This document shows positions 15,503-22,804 of a DNA stretch of 35,528 nt, one piece after another. The stretch covers positions 1 through 35,528 of the forward strand of contig JACPWF010000004.1 in assembly GCA_016197155.1 (NCBI GenBank), read 5' to 3'. The notes under the pieces were generated by a model. It saw only the letters and a program-made list of their open reading frames with translations. It made no database searches and was not told the DNA's origin. The position numbers were made by a program, and so were the translations under genes. Position 1 is the stretch's first letter. Every line of letters starts with the position of its first letter. This stretch comes from Candidatus Omnitrophota bacterium. GTDB taxonomy: Bacteria; Omnitrophota; Gorgyraeia; 2-02-FULL-51-18.

Positions 15503-16980
15503 TGCGCCCCCCCTTTTTTCAAAAAACCAGCCTCTCCGCCGATCCTTTTTCCGTTTACGGGGCCCTTCATCAAAAAGGGCCGGGCGTTTTGCTCGAAAGC
15601 GCGCGCGTCTCGGAAAAAACAGGCCGTTATTCGGTCGTCGCCTGCCGTCCTTATGATGAACTCAGGGCAAAAGGCGGAACGAGAGACCCCTTTCGGCGTT
15701 TAAAAAAACATCTCCGCGAACGCGCTTCGGAAAATATTCCCGGCCTTCCGCCTTTTACGGGAGGGGCTCTGGGTGTGGTGAGCTACGAGGCCAAGCGGTG
15801 GGTTGACCGGACCAGGTCCGCGGGTGTGAAAGGGGGCACCGGACCTGGTCCGGTGGACGACCTGGGTCTGCCGGAGGTTCATTTTTTCTTTTTTGACGAA
15901 GGGGTGGTGCTGGACCACGCGGAGGGCGCCGTTTATTTTTTCGCGAAAACGAAAAAGGCATTAAAGAACCTAGTGGACCGGACCAGGTCCGTGGGTGTGA
16001 AAGGGTGTACCGGACCTGGTCCGTTAACTGGTCCGGTGACGGCGGGTGCACTCGACGCCGAGTCGTCCATGACGCGCGCGGAATTTTTAAACGCGGTGCG
16101 GGCGATTCAGGCATTCATTAAAAAAGGCGATATTTTTCAGGCCAATCTTTCGCAGAGGTTTTTGTTTCCCTTCGTTGACCGGACCAGGTCCGTGGGTGTG
16201 AAAGGGTGTACCGGACCTGGTCCGGTGGAGTCGGTGTACGCGCGCCTGCGGCGCATCAACCCCTCCTCATTTTTTGGCATCTTCGACGCGGGCGATTATC
16301 AGATTCTTTCGGGGTCCCCCGAGAGGCTCGTGAAATTGGAGAACGGGATCCTCGAGACGCGGCCCATCGCGGGCACCCGCGCGCGCGGCGCGACCGCCGA
16401 AAAGGACCGCAGGCTCTCTCTCGAACTTCTTTTGAATGACAAGGAGCGCGCCGAGCACATCATGCTGGTCGATCTCGAGCGCAACGACATGGGCCGCGTG
16501 GCTGAATACGGCAGTGTCACGGTCGATGAGCTGATGGCGGTGGAGGATTATTCGCACGTGAAACACATCGTCTCGAACGTGCGGGGGGTTTTGAGGAAAG
16601 GCTGCGACGCGGTGGATGCCCTGAAAGCTTTTTTTCCGGGCGGGACGATCACGGGCGCGCCGAAAATCCGTTGTCTCGAAATTTTGGATTCGATCGAGCC
16701 GGTGGCCCGCGGGCCGTACACGGGATCGATGGGTTATTTTAGCTTTACGGGCAACATGGATTGGAATATCATCATCCGGAGTCTTCTCATCCAAAACCAT
16801 CGGGCCGCTCTTTCGGTCGGCGCGGGCATTGTCGCCGATTCCGTTCCCGAAAAGGAATATGACGAAACCCTTTATAAAGCGCTTGCCCTTCTCACGGCCG
16901 TCTTCGGAAAGAGGCGCGCGGCCGATTTCCTCGAAACGTGCCGCTCATCCGGAATGCCTGGGTCCCGAATCCCTCGATAA
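15502..16980 (+). CDS. pabB: Aminodeoxychorismate synthase component I (TrpE/PabB family) with three palindromic inserts
   Basis: The 492-aa protein has the chorismate-binding domain with FQANLSQRF, LSGSPERLV, TRPIAGTRARGA, LVDLERNDMGRVAEYGSV, VKHIVSNVRG, PGGTITGAPKIR and VGAGIVADSVPEKEYDET. The N-terminal half has LLES and GRYS. A class-IV aminotransferase gene follows, so PABA synthesis is the better call. However, PIAGT is the TrpE-type wording (E. coli PabB has PIKGT), so anthranilate synthase cannot be excluded. Three 18-residue inserts reading VDRTRS.GVKG.TGPGP lie at residues about 101-118, 158-175 and 225-242, in loops between conserved blocks. Start GTG 15502 (TAGTG with the upstream stop) is preferred over the ORF-track start 15388. 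Confidence 0.85.
   Translation: MRPPFFQKTSLSADPFSVYGALHQKGPGVLLESARVSEKTGRYSVVACRPYDELRAKGGTRDPFRRLKKHLRERASENIPGLPPFTGGALGVVSYEAKRWVDRTRSAGVKGGTGPGPVDDLGLPEVHFFFFDEGVVLDHAEGAVYFFAKTKKALKNLVDRTRSVGVKGCTGPGPLTGPVTAGALDAESSMTRAEFLNAVRAIQAFIKKGDIFQANLSQRFLFPFVDRTRSVGVKGCTGPGPVESVYARLRRINPSSFFGIFDAGDYQILSGSPERLVKLENGILETRPIAGTRARGATAEKDRRLSLELLLNDKERAEHIMLVDLERNDMGRVAEYGSVTVDELMAVEDYSHVKHIVSNVRGVLRKGCDAVDALKAFFPGGTITGAPKIRCLEILDSIEPVARGPYTGSMGYFSFTGNMDWNIIIRSLLIQNHRAALSVGAGIVADSVPEKEYDETLYKALALLTAVFGKRRAADFLETCRSSGMPGSRIPR
15802..15856. repeat. In-frame palindromic element in pabB, copy 1
   Basis: Arms ACCGGACCAGGTCCG and CGGACCTGGTCCGGT are perfect 15-bp inverted repeats. It differs at three bases from copies 2 and 3 over a 48-nt core. 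It reads VDRTRSAGVKGGTGPGPV, between YEAKRW and DDLGLPE. Confidence 0.92.
15973..16037. repeat. In-frame palindromic element in pabB, copy 2
   Basis: The 48-nt core is identical to copy 3. The right arm is followed by an extra partial arm (CTGGTCCGGT, 16028-16037), adding LTGPV to the protein. It lies in the variable region before the MTRAEF block. Confidence 0.92.
16174..16228. repeat. In-frame palindromic element in pabB, copy 3
   Basis: Perfect 15-bp arms; the core is identical to copy 2. It reads VDRTRSVGVKGCTGPGPV, inserted after the conserved FQANLSQRFLFPF and before ESVYARLRRINP, where the family normally has only a short loop. Confidence 0.92.
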
Positions 16981-16981
16981 A

Positions 16982-17614
16982 ATCGCTTATTTTGAAACCC
17001 TGCGCGCCTACGGCGGAAAAATTTTTTGTCTCGACCGGCACCTCGAGCGCTTGGAAGAATCCTGCCGGGCGGCTCTGGACGCGCTCCCGATTGGGAAATC
17101 TGAACTGGGGCGCCGGCTTACGCGGTCTCTGGCGGAAAGCGGCCTGGCCGAGGCGGTCTTAAGGGTTTCGGTTTCGTGGGAGGATGAAAAAAAAGGATCG
17201 GCGATCGTGATGGTCCGCGAATTTAAGCCGCGCGACCCCGAACTTTACCGGAAGGGGATTGAGCTGAGAACCGCCGTCATGAGACGCTGGGGTTTTCGCG
17301 CCCAGGATCCGAAGATCAAGGCCTCGCAGTTCATGAACGGGGTCCTGGCCTTTCTCGACAAGGGGGACGCGCCGGCCGACGAGCTTTTATTTCTGGGTCA
17401 AAACGGCGTGGTCGCGGAGGGGAGCATTTCCAATATTTTTATTGTCCGCGAGAAAAGGCTTTTGACACCGGATACCGCTTCGGGTATTTTAAGAGGAGTG
17501 ACGCGCGGCCTCGTGACGGAGCTGGCGCAAAAAAGAAAGATCCCTTTCGTGGAAACCCTTTTGACGCGGCACGAGATTTATAACGCGAATTTTTTTGTAA
17601 AACATCAAAATTGA
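16982..17614 (+). CDS. pabC: Class-IV aminotransferase (PabC-like aminodeoxychorismate lyase)
   Basis: A PLP enzyme of fold type IV. Visible are YFETLRAYGGKIFCLDRHLE, KASQFMNGVLAF (position of the PLP lysine), GVVAEGSISNIFIV and a TPDTASGILRGVTR loop. With pabB upstream it most likely releases p-aminobenzoate from aminodeoxychorismate; a D-amino-acid or branched-chain transaminase role is possible. It lacks the usual 30-residue N-terminus and has no ATG, GTG or TTG near the homologous start. The ORF-track start (16829) and ATG 16859 lie deep inside pabB in another frame. The ATC at 16982, right after the pabB stop, or a shift from the pabB frame giving a PabB-PabC fusion are the options. Confidence 0.75.
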   Translation: MAYFETLRAYGGKIFCLDRHLERLEESCRAALDALPIGKSELGRRLTRSLAESGLAEAVLRVSVSWEDEKKGSAIVMVREFKPRDPELYRKGIELRTAVMRRWGFRAQDPKIKASQFMNGVLAFLDKGDAPADELLFLGQNGVVAEGSISNIFIVREKRLLTPDTASGILRGVTRGLVTELAQKRKIPFVETLLTRHEIYNANFFVKHQN

Positions 17615-17647
17615 ATTTTCTGTTTAAAAATGTAAAAATTATTGATT

Positions 17648-17675
17648 TTGACATCTGGGTATCATGCTATATAAT
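17648..17675 (+). promoter_or_regulatory. Consensus promoter of purH
   Basis: Perfect TTGACA and perfect TATAAT, 16-nt spacer. It lies between pabC and the PurH-homologous start. The -10 ends 7 nt before an ATT codon that begins the PurH-like sequence. Confidence 0.75.
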
Positions 17676-17682
17676 ACTTTTT

Positions 17683-19215
17683 ATTAAACGCGCGCTCATC
17701 AGCGTCTACAACAAAGACGGCCTCGTGCCGTTTGCCAAATTCCTCGCCGAGAACGGGGTGGAGATCGTCTCGACCGGCGGCACGTTCGCCGTTTTGAAAA
17801 AAGAGGGCGTGCCGGTGAAAGAGGTTTCCGGCGTGACGGGCTTTCCGGAGATGCTCGGCGGCCGCGTGAAGACCCTTCACCCCAATTTGCACGCCGGTCT
17901 TTTGGCCATTCGCGGAAACGCCGAGCACGAGGCCGCGCTTGCCGAAAACGGGATCCGGCCCATCGATCTCTTGGTCGTGAACCTTTATCCTTTCTGGGAA
18001 ACCCTGCACACGAAAGCGGCCGAGGCCGATATCATTGAAATGATCGATATCGGCGGGCCGGCGCTCCTGCGGAGCGCGGCGAAGAACTTTAATTTTGTCG
18101 CGGCCGTCTCCAGTCCCGCGGATTACGACGCCGTCCGCGCGGAGCTCGGGAAAAATAATTTGAGTTTGAGCGGCGCCACGCGCCGAACACTTGCCGCGAA
18201 AGTGTTTAAGCTCACCTCGTTTTACGACGGCCTGGTCCGCGATTATTTTGAGGGCGGAAATGCCGCGGGGACCCTTTTCCCGCAGGCGCTGTCGCTCGAG
18301 TTTCAGAAGGTGAGCGATCTGCGCTACGGCGAAAATCCCCATCAAAAGGGCGCCCTCTACCGCCAAAAGGGCGCGGCCGCGGGCGTGGTGCAGGCCAAAA
18401 AATGGAACGGCAAGGAACTTTCATTCAACAATATTCTGGACCTCGACGCGGCGCTGGAAATGGTGAAGGCGTTCGAGAAACCCGCGTGCGCGATCGTGAA
18501 GCACACGAGCCCCTGCGGTTTTTCGACCGGAAAAAACGCCGCGGCGGCCTTCAAAAACGCCTTTGCCTGCGACCCGATCTCGGCGTTTGGCTCGATCATC
18601 GGTTTCAACACGGCCCTCGATGAGACGGCCGCGCGCGCGATCTTGAAAAGCGGATTTGTGGAATGCATTCTCGCCAGGAGCTTCACGGCGGGCGCGCTTG
18701 AGCTTTTGAAGGCCAAAAAGAATCTCCGGCTTTTGTCCGTCGACGCGGCCGGGGCCGAAGGATGGGATTTTAAAAAAGTGACGGGCGGACTGCTCCTCCA
18801 GGAGCGCGACGCCAAAGAGGTGAAGGCCTCGGACTTGAAATGCGTGACGAAAATCGCTCCCCGGAAATCCGAGATCGAGGACCTCTTATTCGCGTTCAAA
18901 GTCTGCCGCTACGTGAAATCCAACGCCATCGTCGTCGCCAAGGGCGGCACGACGCTGGGACTCGGGATGGGCCAGCCCTCGCGGGTGGATTCCTGCCAAA
19001 CCGCGCTCAAAAAAGCGGGCGCGCGCGCCCGCGGGGCGGTGCTGGCCTCGGACGGTTTTTTTCCGAAACCGGACTCGATCGCGCTTGCCAAAAAATACGG
19101 GATTCGCGCCATCATCCAGCCCGGCGGTTCCATTCAGGACGAAGCGGTGATCGAGGCCTCGAACCGCGCCCGGATCGCGATGGTTTTCACCGGTGTCCGG
19201 CATTTTAAGCATTAA
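17683..19215 (+). CDS. purH: Bifunctional AICAR formyltransferase/IMP cyclohydrolase
   Basis: The 510-aa enzyme carries out the last two steps of IMP synthesis, using 10-formyltetrahydrofolate. The N-terminal cyclohydrolase domain has KRALISVYNKDGLVPFAKFL, STGGTF, TGFPEMLGGRVKTLHPNLHA. The C-terminal domain has KHTSPCGFSTG (usually KHNNPCG), GMGQPSRVDS, SDGFFPKPDSI and a terminal FTGVRHFKH. The family N-terminus (M.IKRALIS) falls on ATT 17683. The longer frame to TTG 17611 (TTGA overlap with pabC) adds 24 non-homologous residues that cover the perfect promoter, so I prefer an ATT start, perhaps leaderless. Confidence 0.93.
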   Translation: MKRALISVYNKDGLVPFAKFLAENGVEIVSTGGTFAVLKKEGVPVKEVSGVTGFPEMLGGRVKTLHPNLHAGLLAIRGNAEHEAALAENGIRPIDLLVVNLYPFWETLHTKAAEADIIEMIDIGGPALLRSAAKNFNFVAAVSSPADYDAVRAELGKNNLSLSGATRRTLAAKVFKLTSFYDGLVRDYFEGGNAAGTLFPQALSLEFQKVSDLRYGENPHQKGALYRQKGAAAGVVQAKKWNGKELSFNNILDLDAALEMVKAFEKPACAIVKHTSPCGFSTGKNAAAAFKNAFACDPISAFGSIIGFNTALDETAARAILKSGFVECILARSFTAGALELLKAKKNLRLLSVDAAGAEGWDFKKVTGGLLLQERDAKEVKASDLKCVTKIAPRKSEIEDLLFAFKVCRYVKSNAIVVAKGGTTLGLGMGQPSRVDSCQTALKKAGARARGAVLASDGFFPKPDSIALAKKYGIRAIIQPGGSIQDEAVIEASNRARIAMVFTGVRHFKH

Positions 19216-19240
19216 CTTTTCCGCCGGCGGGTGGTATAAT
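19212..19240 (+). promoter_or_regulatory. Promoter of the DUF378 gene
   Basis: TTAACT, 17-nt spacer, TATAAT; the -35 box overlaps the purH stop codon. The leader of about 38 nt ends in AAGGAGG (19271-19277). Confidence 0.6.
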
Positions 19241-19284
19241 CCCTTTCAGTAGCTTGTGTGGCCCAACCAAAAGGAGGCTTGAGA

Positions 19285-19509
19285 ATGACCAGTCAAGGTT
19301 GTATCGTCTGCAAAGCGGTGTGCGCGCTCGTGATCATCGGGGCGCTCAACTGGGGCGCGATCGGCATTTTTCAAACGGACCTGGTTGCCAAAGTGTTGGG
19401 TGAAATGACCATGGCCAGCCGCGTGGTTTATGGGCTCGTGGGCGTGGCGGGGCTACTTAAGATCGTCAGTTGTTTCAAACAATGCCCCTGCCAGTGCAAA
19501 AAGGCATAG
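19285..19509 (+). CDS. DUF378 family small membrane protein
   Basis: The 74-aa protein has two membrane segments: ALVIIGALNWGAIGIF with the family NWG motif, and ASRVVYGLVGVAGLLKIV. This is the DUF378 (YuzA-like) pattern. The N-terminus and the tail CPCQCKKA are cysteine-rich. ATG 19285 is chosen over the ORF-track start 19258 because AAGGAGG sits 7 nt upstream. It has its own promoter and terminator, so it is a single-gene unit. Function is unknown. Confidence 0.85.
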   Translation: MTSQGCIVCKAVCALVIIGALNWGAIGIFQTDLVAKVLGEMTMASRVVYGLVGVAGLLKIVSCFKQCPCQCKKA

Positions 19510-19526
19510 AGTAGAACTTTATTTTC

Positions 19527-19562
19527 AAAAGCCGTCCCGTCCGGCGATGGGGCGGCTTTTTT
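19527..19562 (+). terminator. Rho-independent terminator after the DUF378 gene
   Basis: AAAAGCCGTCCC and GGGGCGGCTTTT form a 12-bp stem (one G-U) with a 10-nt loop, ending in six T. Confidence 0.85.
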
Positions 19563-19575
19563 ATTTGGGGACGGA

Positions 19576-20907
19576 ATGGAATACGCCCGCGCGATCGAAT
19601 TTTTAGATTCTTTTACCAATTACGAAAAGGACCCTTCCTTCCGGTATCCGGAGGATTTAAAGCTGGACAGGATGCGGGCCCTGGCCAAGGAATTGGGCAA
19701 TCCCCAAAACGCCTACGAAAGTGTGCTGATCGCCGGCTCCAAGGGCAAAGGCTCAACCGCGGCGATCTTAAGCTCGATCCTGAGAATGGAAAATTTTCGG
19801 GTCGGGCTTTACACGTCGCCGCATCTTTTGGACTTGCGCGAACGCGTCCAGGTGAACGGCCTTTCCATTAATGAAATCCGCTTCGCGGAAATAATGGGCC
19901 GCATCCGGCGGGCGCTTGACACCGCCGATTGGAGGCGCACGCCGCCGACCACTTTCGAAATTTTGACGGCGCTGGCTTTTTCTTATTTTAAGGAAATGAA
20001 AGTGCAGATCGCGGTGCTGGAGGTGGGCCTGGGCGGCCTCTACGATTCCACGAATATCGCAAACGCCAAAGCGGCGGGCCTGGCGCCCATCAGTCTCGAG
20101 CACACGGACAAATTGGGGAAGACCGTCGCCAAGATCGCCGTCCAAAAATGCGGGGTTGTGAAGGGCCGCGAGGTCGTCGTGTCGGCGCCGCAGGCCGCGG
20201 AGGCCGAAAGCGTGATCCAAAAAGCCGCCGAAGAGCGCGAGGCGCGGCTTCTGCGCGTCGGAAAAGAAATCCGCGTTTTCGAGCGGGAACACGGGGAGTC
20301 GTTTCAGCGGTTCGACATTCAGACGCCTTTCGGAAATTTTCATAATCTGGAGCTCGGGCTCCTGGGCCGGCATCAAATCGACAACGCGGCTGTGGCCATC
20401 GGCCTGGCGAAGGGTCTCGAGACCAGGACGCGCCTCAAAATTTCCGAGATCGCCGTGCGGCGCGGGGTGCTTGACGCGCGCTGGCCCGGGCGGATGGAAA
20501 AATTTTCGGAAAATCCCACGCTCATTTTGGACGGCGCGCAAAACGCCGAGAGCGTCAAAAAATTGATCCTGGGCCTGCAAAGGCATTTTCACTACGAGCG
20601 GCTGGTCACGGTGCTCGGGGTTTCCTCGGACAAGGACCTCCCCGGGATTTTGGGCGAACTTTCGGAACCGGCGGCGGTTTTGGTCGCGACGCAGTCCCAG
20701 AATCCGCGCGCGCTTCCCGCGAAAGAGATCGCGCGCCGGGCCGAGGACTGGAAAAAAGAAATTTGGGTCGAGGAAAACGCGAGGGAGGCCGTGGAGAAGG
20801 CGTCCGCCCTCTCCGGGCCGCGGGATTTGATTTTGGTGACGGGGTCGTTGTATCTTGTGGGAGAGATTAAAAAAGGACTCGTGGAAAATGGCGCTCCGGC
20901 AGTTTGA
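19576..20907 (+). CDS. folC: Folylpolyglutamate synthase/dihydrofolate synthase
   Basis: The 443-aa Mur-ligase-family enzyme adds glutamate to dihydropteroate or folates. The P-loop is AGSKGKGSTAA, followed by GLYTSPHLLDLRERVQVNG, the ATP-domain EVGLGGLYDSTN, SLEHTDKLGKTVAKIA and a C-terminal LILDGAQNAESVKKL. The usual GGRLDATN is GGLYDSTN here, losing the arginine; SKGKGS instead of TNGKGS is a common variant. The start ATG follows GGGGACGG. It overlaps mnmE by 20 nt. With pabB/pabC nearby it supports a folate theme. Confidence 0.92.
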   Translation: MEYARAIEFLDSFTNYEKDPSFRYPEDLKLDRMRALAKELGNPQNAYESVLIAGSKGKGSTAAILSSILRMENFRVGLYTSPHLLDLRERVQVNGLSINEIRFAEIMGRIRRALDTADWRRTPPTTFEILTALAFSYFKEMKVQIAVLEVGLGGLYDSTNIANAKAAGLAPISLEHTDKLGKTVAKIAVQKCGVVKGREVVVSAPQAAEAESVIQKAAEEREARLLRVGKEIRVFEREHGESFQRFDIQTPFGNFHNLELGLLGRHQIDNAAVAIGLAKGLETRTRLKISEIAVRRGVLDARWPGRMEKFSENPTLILDGAQNAESVKKLILGLQRHFHYERLVTVLGVSSDKDLPGILGELSEPAAVLVATQSQNPRALPAKEIARRAEDWKKEIWVEENAREAVEKASALSGPRDLILVTGSLYLVGEIKKGLVENGAPAV

Positions 20908-22279
20908 GGACGACACGATCGCGGCAATCGCCACCCCTCCCGGCGAAGGGGGGCTCGGCGTGATCCGCATGAGCGGCGGCCGGGCGCTGGCCGTCGCGGA
21001 CAAAATTTTTGTTTCCCATTCAAAAAAGCTTCCATCCAAACAAAAAACATTCACCGCGCAAGTCGGCCGCGTTGTTTCGTTGGGAGGCCGAACGATCGAC
21101 GAGGCGGTTTTGCTCGTGATGCGCGCGCCGAAAAGCTACACCTGTGAGGACGTGGTCGAGATCAGCGCCCACGGCGGGACCGCGGTGCTCCGGGCGATTT
21201 TGGAATCCGCCGTCCGCGCCGGCGCGCGCCTGGCCGCACCCGGCGAATTCACCAAGCGCGCGTTTCTGAACGGGCGGATCGATCTTTTGCAGGCCGAGGC
21301 GGTGCTGGACCTCATTCAGGCAAAGACCGAACTGAGCCGCCGCCACGCCGGCGCTCAGCTCGAGGGCCGTCTCTCCGGGCAAATCCGCGAGATGCGGGAG
21401 GAATTGCTGAACGTCCTCAGCCATTTGGAGGCGGCGATTGATTTCCCCGATGACCATTTACAGACGGATTCGATTTCCAAAACCGGCGAAACCATTGAAA
21501 GGCTTCTTGAAAAAGTAAACCGCCTCTTGGCCGGTTCGGAAATGGGTTTATTGGCCAAAAGAGGGGTCAAGGTGGTCATCACCGGCTCGCCCAATGCCGG
21601 CAAGTCCAGCCTCATGAATCGATTGGCCGGAAAAAACCGCGTCATCGTGGCGCCGGAACCCGGCACGACGCGGGATTTGGTGGAGGAGGAGATTGAGCTT
21701 GGGGGATTTCCCGTGCGGCTCGTGGATACGGCGGGCATTCAGGAGACCACAAATCCCGTCGAAAAAGAAGGCATTGCCCGCGCTAGAGTCGCGATCGAGG
21801 GGGCGGACCTGGTCCTTTTGGTTTTGGACGGAAGCCGCGATTTGGGCGCCGGTGAGGCAGATTTTGTGGCGGGGCTGAATGGAAAACCCAAAGTGGTCGC
21901 GGTGAATAAAAAGGATCTGCCGCTCCGGCTTGATTTGGAGAGGGTCGGGCGTTTGACAAAGACGCCCGCCTTGCGCTGTTCCTGTGTGGAAGAGGGGGGA
22001 ACGGAAAATTTGGAAAAGGAGCTTTTACGGCTTATCCGGGGCGGCAAGCCCGAGGTCTCGGACGAGGTCGTCATCAGTTCCATTCGTCAAAAAGACATTC
22101 TGGAAAAAGTCTCTCAAGATCTCGAAGGCGCTCGCCGGGCCTGTCAAAAAAGCCTTTCCTCCGAGTTTGTGGCCTCGGACATTCGGCCGGCGCTGGACCG
22201 GTTGGGGGAACTGGTGGGGGAAACCGTCACAGAGGACCTGCTGGAGCGGCTTTTCAGCCGGTTCTGCATCGGAAAATGA
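20888..22279 (+). CDS. mnmE: tRNA modification GTPase MnmE
   Basis: The 463-aa protein acts with MnmG to install the carboxymethylaminomethyl group at wobble U34 of tRNAs. The N-terminal folate-binding domain has DTIAAIATPPGEGGLGVIR and APGEFTKRAFLNGRIDLLQA. The G domain has GSPNAGKSSLMNRL, DTAG and NKKD. The protein ends in the conserved FCIGK motif with the catalytic cysteine. ATG 20888 is preferred over the ORF-track start 20855, since MALRQFEDDTI fits the family N-terminus. It overlaps the folC end, so the two are co-translated. Confidence 0.95.
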   Translation: MALRQFEDDTIAAIATPPGEGGLGVIRMSGGRALAVADKIFVSHSKKLPSKQKTFTAQVGRVVSLGGRTIDEAVLLVMRAPKSYTCEDVVEISAHGGTAVLRAILESAVRAGARLAAPGEFTKRAFLNGRIDLLQAEAVLDLIQAKTELSRRHAGAQLEGRLSGQIREMREELLNVLSHLEAAIDFPDDHLQTDSISKTGETIERLLEKVNRLLAGSEMGLLAKRGVKVVITGSPNAGKSSLMNRLAGKNRVIVAPEPGTTRDLVEEEIELGGFPVRLVDTAGIQETTNPVEKEGIARARVAIEGADLVLLVLDGSRDLGAGEADFVAGLNGKPKVVAVNKKDLPLRLDLERVGRLTKTPALRCSCVEEGGTENLEKELLRLIRGGKPEVSDEVVISSIRQKDILEKVSQDLEGARRACQKSLSSEFVASDIRPALDRLGELVGETVTEDLLERLFSRFCIGK

Positions 22280-22280
22280 G

Positions 22281-22309
22281 TTGCGGGAACCCAAACCAAA
22301 TTATATAAT
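22281..22309 (+). promoter_or_regulatory. Promoter of the DUF212 gene
   Basis: TTGCGG, 17-nt spacer, perfect TATAAT, directly after the mnmE stop. The leader contains AGGAG at 22327-22331. Confidence 0.6.
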
Positions 22310-22339
22310 GACTCGTCTTTTTTAACAGGAGTTTATCCC

Positions 22340-22801
22340 ATAGACCATTCAGGTTCTCTCTTGGCCCAGTTGGGCCGAAATAAGCTCGTTTCTCCCGTGG
22401 TGGTGGCCTGGGCGTCTGCGCAGGCGCTTAAAGTTCTTGTCGGGGCCATTGAGGAAAAGCGGTTTAATTTTGGCTGGTTTTTGAAATCAGGCGGGATGCC
22501 GAGTTCCCACACGGCGTTCACGATGAGCCTGGCCACCGCCATGGGCCTGAACTATGGGTTTGATTCCGGTCTTTTTGCGATGGCGCTCGGGTTTGCCGTG
22601 ATCACGATGTTTGACGCTCAGGGCGTCCGGCGCCATAGCGGCGAGCAGGCCGAGACCCTGAACAAAATTTTGGAAGACATTTACAGCCATCGGGGCCTGC
22701 AGGAGGAACGCTTGAAAGAGCTTGTGGGCCATACGCCGCTCGAGGTGTTCGCCGGCGGGGCGCTCGGAATCGCCGCCGCGCTCCTTTTCTACAAAGGATA
22801 A
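22340..22801 (+). CDS. Divergent PAP2 family (DUF212) membrane protein
   Basis: The protein has about 153 aa. VSPVVVAWASAQALKVLVGA, GGMPSSHTAFTMSLATAMGL, FDAQGVRRHSGEQAETLN and GHTPLEVFAGGALGI are the DUF212 landmarks. SSH and GHTP.E recall the PAP2 phosphatase motifs; lipid or undecaprenyl phosphate hydrolysis is possible but unproven. The ORF track starts at TTG 22361, which has no ribosome binding site. An ATA at 22340, in the same frame, sits 8 nt after AGGAG and would give MDHSGSLLAQLGRN, so I take ATA as the likely start. The L,D-transpeptidase follows after 3 nt. Confidence 0.85.
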   Translation: MDHSGSLLAQLGRNKLVSPVVVAWASAQALKVLVGAIEEKRFNFGWFLKSGGMPSSHTAFTMSLATAMGLNYGFDSGLFAMALGFAVITMFDAQGVRRHSGEQAETLNKILEDIYSHRGLQEERLKELVGHTPLEVFAGGALGIAAALLFYKG

Positions 22802-22804
22802 TTT

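Noticed and set aside
15802-16228. CRISPR array suggested by three repeats in pabB
   Set aside because: Spacing is irregular (about 170 and 200 bp), the spacers are conserved pabB coding sequence, and no cas genes are present.
17611-17682. N-terminal extension of PurH from TTG 17611
   Set aside because: It is not PurH-like and covers a perfect promoter, although the TTGA overlap with pabC keeps it barely possible.
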